Below are positions 1 to 10,039 of a stretch of DNA of 64,000 nucleotides, in pieces. Location: positions 2,666,001 through 2,730,000 of the forward strand of contig OX637343.1 in assembly GCA_951799405.1 (NCBI GenBank), given 5' to 3'. Position 1 is the first letter of the stretch. Each line of letters opens with the position of its first letter. This DNA is from Agapetus fuscipes. Taxonomy: Eukaryota > Arthropoda > Insecta > Trichoptera > Glossosomatidae. The position numbers were made by a program, and so were the translations under genes. The notes beneath the pieces were generated by a model that had not been told where the DNA came from, did no database searches, and saw nothing but the letters and a program-made list of their open reading frames with translations.

Positions 1-209
1 GAATTATTCGTTTCTTTTTAGTTTCTCTCTTATTGTTTTGTTTTTTTTTTTAAATAAAAATAAGTTTATCCAAATGTTATAGCTAAAAGATGGACGTCCG
101 CCATGCTTGCTTATTCTAACACACACAGATGCACGTACAAGCGTGTGGATGACCCTGTTTGGTTTTCCAAGCGCTTGCAAGCCCTTGCCGCAAGCGTGTG
201 GATGAGCCA
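1..209. other. non-coding leader of window
   Basis: AT-rich sequence with no supportable gene. The motif GCGTGTGGATGA occurs twice about 50 bp apart (near 142 and 194), the second copy directly before the foldback that starts at 210. Short ORFs here lack coding character. Confidence 0.5.
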
Positions 210-1702
210 TCAGATAAATGCACCTTTTTTCCTACTGTCTATGAAAAAAATTCGCATGAAAATCCTGTGGTTTAGAAGTTCTTCATGAGCACTGCCTAAT
301 AATTAGTTCACTTCCTATGAGACGCCACACTCAATACAATGTTTGAGGGTGAACCAGCACTTATTCAGTTTTACCTTTAAGGTGACGATATATCTACTGG
401 CCGTCGATATTGTTATACGGGGATGTCGAGCCTCATGTGTGAAGTCTGTGTTCATCAATTCGACAATATATTTTACTATCGATAAATAAATGGTCGATGC
501 AACTTACCAAGCTCATCCATTCTAGCAAGATTGATCGAAAAGTCCAGAATCGTTCAATATCAAAAATAAGTTGCATTCACCTCGTTTTCAACAAATAATT
601 TTATCAAAATTGTATTATATGTGTACTTAGATGACATTATATTCCTTCAATAATAAAATGTTGATTGCAGTAATAAATGCCTTGGAAACGTTTGTTTGTA
701 TCCATTTACTTTTTACTTTTCTGACATTTTGTGATGCCCACGTGATGCCCACCACATGCCCACAAAACAGTGAGGCCACAAAGGTTCCCATTCCGTCAGA
801 TTCTATGGAAAATCCGTCAAACCAAACTGCTTTTCGCCTCAAAATTCTTGTTATGAGTATTTTCTCATTGAAAAACTATCGCGGTGTGTTGTCACATTTT
901 TTTAAACTGGTATTAAATACCACTATCCGCTACACATCGGACGGAAAATCCGCCGTCCATAGAACTCTACTCAGTTACAATGGTATTGGTATTAAATATA
1001 AAATACCAGTTAAAAAAATGTGACAACACACCACGATAGTTTTTTCTAACAGTTTTTCAATGAGAGAAACAAGAATTTCGAGGAGAATAGCTAAAGTTTG
1101 GTTTGACCGTTTGACGGATTTCCCATAGAATCTGACGGAATTGGAACTTTGTGGCCTCACTGTGGGCCTCACCAACAAAATGTCAGAAAAGTAAAAAGTA
1201 AATGGATACAAACGTTTTCAATGCATTTATTACTGCAATCAACGACATTTTATTATTGAAGGAATATAATGTCATCTAAGTACACATAAAATACAATGCT
1301 GATAAAATTATTTGTTGAAAACGAGGTGAATGCAACTTATTTTAGATATTGAACGATTCTGGACTTTTCGATCAATCTTGCTAGAATGGAGGAGCTTGGT
1401 AAGTTGCATCGACCATTTATTTATCGATAGTAAAATATATTGTCGAATTGATGAACACAGACTTCACACATGAGGCTCGACATCCCCGTATAACAATATC
1501 GACGGCCAGTAGATATATCGTCACCTTGAAGGTAAAACTGAATAAGTGCTGGTTCACGCTCAAACATTGTATTGAGTGTGGCGTCTCATAGGAAGTGAAC
1601 TAATTACTAGGCAGTGCTCATGAAGAACTTCTAAACTACAGGATTTTCACACTTTTAGCGATTTCATTCGTAGACAGTAGGAAAAAATGTGCATTTATCT
1701 GA
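210..1702. repeat. large foldback element, about 0.7 kb inverted arms
   Basis: The left arm (about 210-925) and right arm (about 990-1702) are reverse complements over roughly 700 bp with few differences, separated by a loop of only about 60 bp. The outer ends read TCAGATAAATGCAC on the left and its complement on the right. The arms contain no convincing ORF: the ORFs on the two strands are mirror images of each other. I found no clear target duplication. It could be a Foldback-type DNA transposon, a very long-armed MITE, or a local inverted duplication. Confidence 0.85.
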
Positions 1703-1712
1703 GAAACCCACT

Positions 1713-2460
1713 GTTACTGTATCCTGCCGCCGTTCCACTAGGGGTGGCCGGTACCTTCGCAGATGCGTCTCCACGTTGTCTGTCCTTGCATACCTCGTTC
1801 ATCTCTTCAACATTCATCACTTTCTTCATACATACTCTTCTTGTATTCTCACCCTGCAGGTTCCATTCTTTAGCAATCTCACATATTCAATTTTACCTTT
1901 AAGATATCAATGTGTTCTGTCTAGGGAATGCAAGCTCGGGACGAGATCTCGAGGGATCAGAAATTTGATCAGGAATGGTAACAAAATAATACAATTTTTT
2001 ATTCAATTAACACATAAAAACACGTAATTATAGCCCACCATGACAGTAACTGCACAACTGAAACAACTGTAAACAAACAAGTGCCTGCACGCACTCGAAT
2101 ATCTTCCGCTCACTTACTCTAGTCAAAACTATATCACGTATTCTTTTCTATCCCGTTCAACCAACATCGTAAATACTCAGGAATAGTCGGGATAGTTTGC
2201 GTATGCGGTCCGTCCTTTCCTTCGTCAGTCAGCACATAGCTTGCGCGCAGAGAGCACGTGTCATGCATCGCCGACTACTGCCGCTCAATCTCGTCAATCT
2301 CGGTCGAGATCTCGTCATTTTATGCTTCGAGATTGATCTCGAAAAATGAGGCGAGATCTTGGAAGATCGGGATCTCGCGAGATCGAGATTGCATTCCCTA
2401 GTTTTGTCCTTGCACACTTTTTCATTTCCTCGACATCCATCACTATCTTCTATCAGGCTT
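1713..2460 (-). mobile_element. non-LTR retrotransposon 3' remnant, split by a MITE
   Basis: Read on the minus strand, 1713-1921 resembles the C-terminal reverse transcriptase end seen at 11281-11596 and 46158-46908: a charged helix, then MKKVMN, then EVCKDR, then a Ser/Thr/Pro-rich end. The interrupted part resumes after 2401. It belongs to a diverged subfamily, with a second relative at 31505-31655. The piece is 5'-truncated and decayed. Confidence 0.55.
1922..2400. mobile_element. hAT-like MITE, 479 bp
   Basis: Terminal inverted repeats TAGGGAATGCAA and TTGCATTCCCTA bound the element. It is flanked by 8-bp duplications gttctgtc (1914-1921) and gttttgtc (2401-2408), which differ at one base. 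An 8-bp duplication and a YAGGG end are typical of hAT elements. The interior is rich in GAGATCT-like words and has no transposase. It splits the LINE remnant around it, so it is the younger insertion. Confidence 0.8.
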
Positions 2461-2530
2461 ATGCCTGAATAGGCGAAATATAGGAGAAATCAGGAAGAAT
2501 AATCGGTTTTAATTTTTTGTTTCATTTCAG

Positions 2531-4210
2531 ATTTGAAGGATAAAATGGATTCAACTGACATTAAATTAGGAATAGGGGATGATTCCAAAATGCAGAACTA
2601 CACATCAAATAGAGCCTGTCCTCGCAAGTACTTGTGTGACCAGTGCTCCTTCCAAACCTGCCGACTTAAACGATTCACAAGTCACAGGCTGTCTCACTCG
2701 GGACATCTACCGTTCAAGTGCGACAAGTGCGACTTTAAAACTGCTCACTACAGTCATTTAAACATGCACAAGAGATCTCACACGGGAAAGAACATGCACA
2801 CCTGCAGCATGTGCACTTATACAACGTCTTCTAGGGGAGTTTTAAAAACGCACATGTTTATGCACACGGGAGAAAAACCTTTCACTTGTGAGACTTGTGG
2901 ACATAAGACTGTATCTATACACAATCTAAGGTTGCATAAAGCGACACACAGCTCAGAGAGACCGTTTCATTGTGATCAATGCAGCTATAGTGCCAAATCC
3001 TTATGCGGTTTGAAAAATCACAAACTGAGGCACACAGATCTGAAACCGTTTACTTGTGACAAGTGCCCCGAGAGCTTTAAATCAGCGTCTAGACTGAGAT
3101 ACCATCAAAGATGCCATTTTGATCTTAATAGCATCGTGCACAAAGAAGAGTTTGAAATATCCAATCATCACTCATTACTTCAACATCAATGCGATATATG
3201 TGGGTACAAGCAGCCTTCCCCAGCAGCTATTGCAGTGCACATGAGAACTCACACGGGAGAAAAACCATATGCTTGCAGTCAATGTGACTTTGCGACCTCG
3301 CTGAAATCGACTTTGAAAACACACATGTTCATTCACTCTGGACTAAAACCTTATAAATGCAAAGATTGCGAATACGCTACTAGAACATCGTCACAACTAA
3401 AAAAGCATGTTTTGAAACATTCCGGGGAAAGACCGCACGCTTGTCCACATTGCAGCTACACTGCTGCGCTTCTGGCTACTTTAAAATTACACATTCGCAC
3501 ACACACCGGGGAAAAACCGTACGCATGCGATCAGTGTGACTACAGCTGTTGCACTAAGAGTGCCATGAGGTGTCACAGAAAGACGCACAGCTTAGATAAA
3601 AAGCTTTCATGCAATCACTGTGCTTACAGATGCAATACACCAAAACAAATGAAGTGCCATATGAAAGCACATGAAAAAGCAAACAATAAACAAGCAAAGA
3701 CAAGCAAAAAACTTTCTAAAGCGTCGATTATTAAAGAAATTGAAAAATTATGTCAAAATTATGATCAGGATGATTCACTAGAAGATAATTGTGTCAGTGA
3801 TTATGAATCAGTTGATCTGGACGACACATTGCTAGTGATTAAAGAAAAGCTTTCATCAGCTGAGACAGACGTAAAAGATGAAGAACTTTGTGTTAAACAA
3901 GAAATTTTAGACATTGACGAATCATGGAAATTGGGTGAATGCGCTATAAAACCTAAAGAAGAAGTAGATGTTTGCGAAGTCAAAAAGGAAGAGACCTGTG
4001 AAATTGATGGTGCGATTGGTGTCCAAGTTGATGATGTGGCTGTGGAAAAAGACGACAGTAAAGATTTCCAGCCTCTTGATGATGTCCCGCTGTTTGAAAT
4101 GAAGAAAAACAATTTTAAATCGATGGATGAACCGTCACAGAGCCATGTTGAAAAGATTGAAGTTACAGAAAAAACAAAAAATATTAAATATGATTCTTAT
4201 AAAAAATCAG
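2531..4210 (+). CDS. zinc-finger gene exon A (fingers 1-12 plus acidic linker)
   Basis: Twelve Cys2-His2 fingers in order, for example CDQCSF, CDKCDF, CSMCTY and CETCGH in the first four. After finger 12 comes a Lys-rich stretch (KANNKQAKTSKK), then about 160 residues dominated by Asp, Glu, Ser and Lys with VKKEE/IKPKEE-type patches. The patches could be SUMO-type or acidic effector regions, but that is inference. Translation from 2533 needs TTG, so the ATG at 2545 is the safer start unless an upstream exon is joined. Confidence 0.85.
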
Positions 4211-5867
4211 GTAAGATAAAATACGCGTTTGGGTTATTACTGTAACTACCTACGTTGCCATTCTGGCCAGAGACTCCAGATTTGTCTCTATTTCTTACTA
4301 TCCCTTCATACAACTTTGTCAGCTTTCCATACATTCCCTCGATTTCACATTTCATCAATCTAATTGAGCCATATTCTTGGTCTTCCCTTTCCTCTTACCG
4401 CTTTAATATACCCTCTTTTAATACACTTTTATTATTAGTAGGAAATGAAACAAACCTTGTTTCCTGATTGCGATGAGTATAATATATCCTTGTCTGGTTT
4501 AGTTAACATACCCTTCACTAAGTGAATGCCTGTGCAATCACTGCTATTATTGTTCATTTGTTAAATTTCGCAAACGGAGGGATATGTTTAATAAGATTCT
4601 TCTGGTTTGTCTGTTTCTTCCTGGTCTCCCTTGAAGAGGAAGGACAGACATTTCGTTCTAGTATCAATGGACATTCCCAGGATATTTTGGAGCCTTATTT
4701 CTAGCCTGGCCCTTGTGGTCTGTATGCTTATCATATTTTTGTTATTAAATAGTTAGCTTTGTTTTAGGTTTTGGGAACACTTCAAGAAAACCTGGCATGC
4801 GAAAGAAAGAACACTACGGGCCAAAGTCCCGTAGAGTGTTTTTATGTGATCAGTGCTCATACAGATCTTGTCGAGTCAAAGAGTTTGAACTTCACCGCTT
4901 GTCCCACGATGGCCATCAGCCGTTCGCTTGCTCCGAGTGCGACTTCAAAACTGCTCACGAAAAACACCTGACCACGCACAAGAGGATACACCAAGGGAAG
5001 AACTTGTATTCCTGCACAATGTGCACTTTCAGCAGCGCTTCGAGTGGCGCTTTAAAGACCCACAGGTTCAGGCACACAGGAGAGAAACCATTCACTTGTA
5101 AAACGTGCGGATTCGCAACTGTCACGATTCACAACTTGAGACTTCATGAAGTCATGCACAGCACAGAGAGACCCATAACCTGCGACCAATGCAGCTATAC
5201 CTGTAAAAGAATAGGCGATTTAAAAAGTCACAAGCTGAAACATATGAAATATAATTGTGGGAAGTGTACAAAGAGCTTCAGAAAGAAATCCTTGTTAGTT
5301 AAACATGAGACATTGACGCACACAAAATTTAACCATTCGGATAATGCAGTAGATAAAGCATACTTTAAATGTGATAACTGCACGTTCATCTGCACGGATA
5401 AGAAAGCATTGTTGGAACATACTCGAAGTCATTCCATGAAGAAAAGTTTTCCTTGTGATGAGTGCAGCTTTTCAACAACTACAGCTTTCTCTTTGAGAGC
5501 TCACAAACTGATCCACCGTGAAGTGAAACCTTTTAAATGCAATCAATGCGATTACTCATCCCGAACTAAATCCTTACTAAAGAAGCACGCTTACAAGCAC
5601 ACTGGGTTCAAACCGTACTCTTGTCCTCATTGTGATTATCAATGCACGCACGGAGGACTTATAAAAGATCACATTAGACGTCACACAGGAGAGAAACCTT
5701 TCGCCTGTGATGAATGCGAATACCGTTCTGGCACTCTGAGTTGTCTGAAGATCCACAAGTTGGTTCACAACCCTAATAAGCCTCTGTCTTGTGATCACTG
5801 TGAATACAGATGCCATTTGATAAAGCACATGAGACTGCATATGAAAACTCACAGAGATGATGATTAG
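2545..5867 (+). CDS. C2H2 zinc-finger protein, 24 fingers in two homologous exons
   Basis: This is a predicted nuclear DNA-binding protein; the specific gene was not recognised. Exon A (2531-4210) has a good acceptor (polypyrimidine then CAG at 2528-2530), and the first ATG in frame is at 2545. Its donor is CAG|GTAAG at 4210/4211. Exon B starts at 4768 after GTTTTAG and ends at the stop in 5865-5867. Exon A ends in phase 1 and exon B restores the frame exactly, giving 921 aa. Residues about 29-376 hold fingers 1-12. Residues about 377-556 form a Lys-rich then Asp/Glu-rich linker. Residues about 577-918 hold fingers 13-24. Many linkers are HTGEKP-like. The two 12-finger arrays align finger for finger, so exon B looks like an exon duplication. 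If the intron is not removed, exon A reads on to a stop at 4243-4245. An upstream exon outside the recognised sequence is possible because exon A opens with an acceptor, also in phase 1. Confidence 0.85.
4211..4767 (+). other. intron of the 24-finger gene
   Basis: A 557-nt GT-AG intron with donor GTAAGA and acceptor TTTGTTTTAG. It carries no zinc-finger remnants and no repeat I recognise. Retention would add 11 residues to exon A and then terminate. Confidence 0.8.
4768..5867 (+). CDS. zinc-finger gene exon B (fingers 13-24)
   Basis: The exon opens with about 22 basic residues, then twelve fingers, each aligning with its counterpart in exon A (CDQCSY, CSECDF, CTMCTF, CKTCGF and so on). The inter-finger spacer after finger 6 is long in both exons, another sign of common origin. 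Finger 6 has an atypical HETLTH ending. The stop follows the tail HRDDD directly. If used alone, ATG 4797 would give 356 aa, but the in-frame splice from exon A is the better model. Confidence 0.85.
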
Positions 5868-5927
5868 AGGTACTATAATCTGAACTAATTGCATGCTTCT
5901 AGGTCTAGAAAATTGACATTATCTGGT

Positions 5928-6085
5928 GACTGCGCGTTCGCGGATGCAGAACCGTCTGTTTGGAATTGGCTGCCTCCAGATGTGTGGGCCAGGGAAAGTG
6001 TTGAATCCTTCAAATAGGTCAACGCTGAAAGCGCGCTTGCAGTGACAGAAGTCACAAAACGGCGCTCTACAAATCTTCACCATAA
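5928..6085 (+). mobile_element. LINE 3' end remnant
   Basis: The translation shows the degenerate pattern W-N-W-L-P-P-D-V then S-V-E-S-F-K, the end of a non-LTR reverse transcriptase, followed by the tail word GTCACAAAACGGCGCTCTACAAAT. The same kind of tail follows the LINE ends at 17935 and 23310. It lies 60 bp past the zinc-finger stop, so it could fall in that gene's 3' UTR. Confidence 0.5.
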
Positions 6086-6591
6086 AGTAAAAAATTCACA
6101 CCGGCAAATATATTACAGGAATTTTATCATAAACATCTTTTTTATTTTGGATTGGTAAAAATTCACAAAGATTCTGAGGCACTTTGTATCTCATCAACTT
6201 GTAAAGGAAATAGCTTTGCTGTGATGGTTTGTTCGATGAAGGGGGATTTAAAAAGGAGCACACACTCAACAGTTTTGGTTGATATCAGTTAGTCACTAAA
6301 GACGCCGCTATTGATATGGACAGGAGCAATTGGCTGCCAAAAAATACCGCACACACATTGGTCCTCGCCATAATAACAAAGCTCAACTGTTGCAGCCTTT
6401 GTTTAGGTGCTGTGAAAATTATTGGCGCGGCTAACTGTAATTGTGGGACGTATCTGAAATCAGAAATTGCTTTATACAAGTTTTTTCCCTTTTGTCTACC
6501 TCCTTATTTGGTGTACTCTGACCTTACGTGAATCATGTCTCAAGGACCCAAGGTTAGTTTTCAGAAAAAAACCTATTTTCTGTTATTGAAC

Positions 6592-6903
6592 CTTTGTTTG
6601 TCAACTGCGGGTGACACGCATAGGCGTCAAGTGGAAACTTGCATACAGTGCGGCTACCAATCATAGACGTCATCCAAATTTGAACTTATCCCTAACATCT
6701 GTGTTTAAGAATTCAAAAGTCTGCAAGTGGAAATATGTGCAAAACCTTTGTGATTTTCGTTCTTGAATAATTAATACATGTGACTGTTCACATAGTTTGA
6801 AATATTGTCAATCAATTAAGGTAGGAAATCAATGAATGCTTAAAAAAGTATTCCGTACTGGGGGTATTCATATAGCCAGAATATTCAGAAGCGAGAAGGT
6901 TAA
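6592..6903 (+). mobile_element. TTAA-type (piggyBac-like) MITE, 5' end worn
   Basis: A member of the family seen intact at 45119-45446. It has the internal words GGTGACACGCATAGG and ATTCCGTACTGGGGGTATT and ends GCGAGAAGGTTAA. The 5' terminus is degraded. Confidence 0.7.
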
Positions 6904-7164
6904 TAAAGGCATGAAATTTAATCCAAATGTGAATGTGATATGTCACCAAATCAAACTTTTATATGTTGTTTCATACAAGCTTTTTCAATATTTATAAGTT
7001 CATTATTTTTAATAAATAACCTGAATCTCTGAGGTATAGTTTTTTTACTGAAGTCATTCAGTTTGTCCGGAAAACAAACAAAAGAATGTGGCGACATGGC
7101 AAGAACGCAGTTTACGAACTCATTTCCTCGGGCTTCAAGAAAGGAAGAGACCTAATTACACATC

Positions 7165-7413
7165 AATCTAATCTAAGCTGCAAAGATATATATCATTTAA
7201 GATTTACATTAAATGCATTCCCACAAGCAGACATGTATAATTTCGCGCTAACACATGCCGCATGTGGACCTACAATATAAAAACCCAATCTCAAATGAAC
7301 ATAAGCCCTGCAACTCTTGCGGTCCTTCCCTGAAACAGGGGTGACATTGGCAAAGTGAACCATTTTTTACAGTATGGGTGGTCAGCCGCATACCAACCTT
7401 TAAGTCAAGGAAC
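7165..7413 (-). repeat. TTCCTTGACTTATAGG repeat family copy
   Basis: About 250 bp. The 5' end, read on the minus strand, is the conserved word TTCCTTGACTT(A/T)A(A)AGG. The 3' end is a run of TTAGATTAGATT units. The short-tandem-repeat tail with a fixed 5' end suggests retroposition by a LINE-type machinery; no tRNA, 7SL or 5S head is visible. ORFs across it are artefacts. Confidence 0.8.
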
Positions 7414-7460
7414 ATACATGACAAAGTACATTTTTTTTAAATCAATAAAACATCAAGATT

Positions 7461-7909
7461 GTCAACGACGTTAGCCATGTTGAAAGCACCGGTTCCCATA
7501 GATCACCGAAATTAAACAACATTGGGCGTGGTCAGTGCTTGGATGGGTAACCGCTCAGGTACATCGCGTGTCGTTGGCATCTTGGACCGGTCCGTAGTCC
7601 GTAGTGGCGACACTTCGGACTCGTAAATGGAAGGTTGTGGATTCGGATCCCGGCAGAGCACAAAAATATACCATTTATATTTTGAATGTGCTCTTCGCTG
7701 GGTTGAAAAATTCATAAACCTTTACCAATGACCGGTCACCAAAGGTCCATCCAGCCTTACAGCAACTGGGTCTTGCTTGAGTATTGGCGCTTTGTAGCGA
7801 CGACCAAGCTCGTACACCTCTGCGGCACTACAACAAGTGTCATAGACCCCTAGAGTCTTTAGAATCTAGGGAGTCTCCCGCACAGGATTTCTTAAAAAAA
7901 AAAAAAAAA
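7461..7909 (+). mobile_element. composite 5S-tRNA SINE with poly-A-type LINE tail
   Basis: The order is: 5S-rRNA-like head (7461-7578, with the GATCACCGAAATTAA and CTTGGATGGGTAACCGC words of the 5S internal promoter); tRNA-like part (about 7586-7655, A-box CGTAGTCCGTAGTGG and B-box-like GGATTCGGATCCC); body ending in GACGACCAAGCTCG; then a tail matching the LINE end at 15990-16103 and A16. ORFs across it are artefacts. Confidence 0.85.
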
Positions 7910-8270
7910 GATTATTAAAATATTCATAAGCACACAGCGCTCTTTGGGACATAAACCAAGGTGAAGTATTCCATAGTTCAGACTGTTCAGCTAAGCCACT
8001 GACTTAATTATGCTATTACAGACGATTGAGTTCAAAATAATCACAAAATTCAATGAAAATTCTGAATTATTAAGCGTCACAGTTCTATGTAACTAGGATC
8101 TTTACCAATCAATAAAAAATATTAGCAGAGTCCCTACAAAGCATCATTGAGAATAAAATATTGTTAAATAAATAAAGATAATTTATTTGATAACTTTGAC
8201 AAAAGAGCGCGATTCTTGTGTGTGTCACTCCTCAAGGGCCCAGTTACTGACGATGGAATGGAATATTTAA
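7910..8270. other. intergenic, nothing recognised
   Basis: AT-rich spacer of 361 bp between two composite SINEs. No ORF, TIR or RNA gene could be supported. Confidence 0.5.
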
Positions 8271-8705
8271 GTCAACGACATTAGCCATGTTGAAAGCACC
8301 GGTTCCCATAGATCACCGAAGTTAAGCAACATTGGGCGCGGACAGTACTTGGATGGGTGACCGCTCAGGTACACCGCGTGTCGTTGGCATCTTGGACCGG
8401 TCCGTAGTCCGTAGTGGCAACACTTCGGACTCGTAAATGGAAGGTTGTGGATTCGGGTCCCGGCGGAGCACAAAAATATACCATTTATATTTCGAATGTG
8501 CTCTTCGCTGAGTTGAAAAATTCATAAACCTTTACCAAAGACCGGTCACTGAAAAGGTCCATCCAACCTTACAACAAAACAACTGGGTCTTGCTTGAGAA
8601 TTGGCGCTTTCTACAGCGACGACCAAGCTCGCAGAGGGCTCTTGAGGTGTGATACACACAAAAACAGCGCTCACCAAATAAATCATCCTAATATTATTAT
8701 TTTTT
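8271..8705 (+). mobile_element. composite 5S-tRNA SINE with ATT-repeat LINE tail
   Basis: Same head and body as the copy at 7461, but after GACCAAGCTCG it continues into a different 3' module, GAGGTGTGATACACAC...CAGCGCTCACC, ending AATCATCCTAATATTATT. That module matches the LINE 3' UTR at 23563-23640. The 5S segment covers about 8271-8389. Confidence 0.88.
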
Positions 8706-8835
8706 TTTTATGATGTCACCTGGCCGGGCTAAAGACAGTACAGAGCATCATAGTTTCAATACAATATTATGAAGGTAGTGTGAAAAGACACTAAAGAGTG
8801 TGCTGTACTGATTTTAGCATTTCTGCCAACTAAAT
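8706..8835 (+). repeat. GATGTCACCTGGCC repeat, one of three copies
   Basis: Begins with ATGATGTCACCTGGCC and runs through CAATACAATATTATG and GAAAAGACACT. It recurs at 21180-21310 on the same strand and at about 25340-25460 on the other. Class unknown. Confidence 0.55.
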
Positions 8836-9074
8836 CCTTGATTGATGCCAGCAATTCCCTGGAAGATATCATCAACAACAAAATTAACCACAACTCTTCA
8901 ACACTGCATATCTCTATGCTCCAATTAACCCTCCAACTGTGGGTGACACGCATAGGCTTCAAGTGTAAACTTGCATACAGTGCGGCTGCCAATCATAGAT
9001 GTCATCCCACTTTCAACTTATCCATGACATCTGTGTTCTAGAATTCAAAAGTCTGCAAATGAAATGTGCTAAAC

Positions 9075-9692
9075 CAGCCATACTCAACCTGCGGCCTGGC
9101 AAGCTTTACTGTGCGGCCCGCCGACGTGATTTACAAAATCTGGCATGCTATATTTCGTAGGACGTAGAACGTGGACTGGTCCGTAGTCACTGAAAGGTCC
9201 ATTCAACTTTACAACAACTGGGTCTTGCTTGAGAATTGGCGCTTACTACAGCGACGACCAAGCTCGCAGAGGGCTCCCGAGGTGTGATACACACAAAAGC
9301 AGCGCTCACCAAATAAATCATCCTAATATTATTATTATCACCTTTTTCATGCATTGTCTTCTTTTACGTTCTCTTTGTAGGTATATCCCATTCTTTTAGA
9401 ATCTCCTCAAAGTGTGAATCTTATATAACCTTGCAACTTAGATTATTATCGCGGATTTGCCATTGGATCATAATAGAGTGAGTAAACTAACATGAATTGA
9501 TCTAAAAAATTGATTAGATCTAGATTTTTTTTTTATTTTTGTTTTATATTTGTAGGGAGGCATTTTAAAATTACGTGGACAAAATATGCTTTTGAAAATT
9601 ACGTGTCTACCCCCCCCCCCCCCTCGATGACATCTTTTGGTTATACCAGTACAGTGTCGTGGCCCGAAGACAAAAAAGGTTGAGTATCATTG
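9075..9692. mobile_element. hAT-like element, 618 bp, inside the TTAA MITE
   Basis: The ends CAGCCATACTCAACCT and AGGTTGAGTATCATTG are inverted repeats (14 of 16 match). The element is flanked by a perfect 8-bp duplication tgctaaac at 9067-9074 and 9693-9700. It has no transposase and itself contains a SINE piece (9174-9345) and a run of C at about 9610-9622. Confidence 0.85.
9174..9345 (+). mobile_element. SINE 3' part, internally deleted
   Basis: ACTGGTCCGTAGTC of the tRNA-like head is fused straight to CACTGAAAGGTCCATTC of the body, so the middle is lost. It carries the ATT-type LINE tail. It is a third nesting level, within the hAT inside the MITE. Confidence 0.75.
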
Positions 9693-9746
9693 TGCTAAAC
9701 CTTTGTGATTTTTGTTCTTGAATAACCAATACATGTGACTGTGCAG

Positions 9747-9899
9747 TGACGTTTTTAGCACTACCAGCGCCCTGGGCGAGATTTCTCTTTCTGGGCGGGG
9801 CGCCCCCTATCCACCATTCAAATCCATACAAAAGGGGCGCCCTATCCTACCTTGCGCCCTGGGCCGGCGCCCAACCCCGCCCTACCCTAGCGCCGGCTC
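9747..9899. mobile_element. GC-rich short insertion, hAT-like start
   Basis: Starts CAGTGACGTTTTTAGC and ends GGCTCGACTG, with the interior dominated by GCGCCCTGGGC words. It interrupts the TTAA MITE between GTGACTGTG and CACATAG. The duplication is worn (gactgtg versus gactg). Confidence 0.45.
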
Positions 9900-10039
9900 G
9901 ACTGCACATAGTTTGTTCACAAGTGTTGTCAAACAAATTATGGTAGGAAACAATAAATGTGCTTGAAAAAGTATTCCGTACTGGGGGTATATATATATAT
10001 ATAAGGGCCTCAGAATATTCAGAAGCGAAAAGGTTCTTT

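Larger units (their letters stand above)
8925..10038 (+). mobile_element. TTAA MITE carrying nested insertions
   Basis: The ends (TTAACCCTCCAACTG near 8925 and CAGAAGCGAAAAGG near 10030) and interior match the 328-bp element at 45119. Two blocks foreign to that element interrupt it: a hAT at 9075-9692 and a GC-rich piece at about 9747-9899. The last part also holds a (TA)n expansion. Confidence 0.75.

Noticed and set aside
627..1211. ORFs in the foldback arms
   Set aside because: They are reverse complements of each other across the palindrome and show no protein signature.
7461..7655. Genuine 5S rRNA or tRNA genes in the SINE heads
   Set aside because: 5S-like parts are diverged and fused to tRNA-like and body sequence in every copy; the tRNA part lacks a full acceptor stem. 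They are retroposons.
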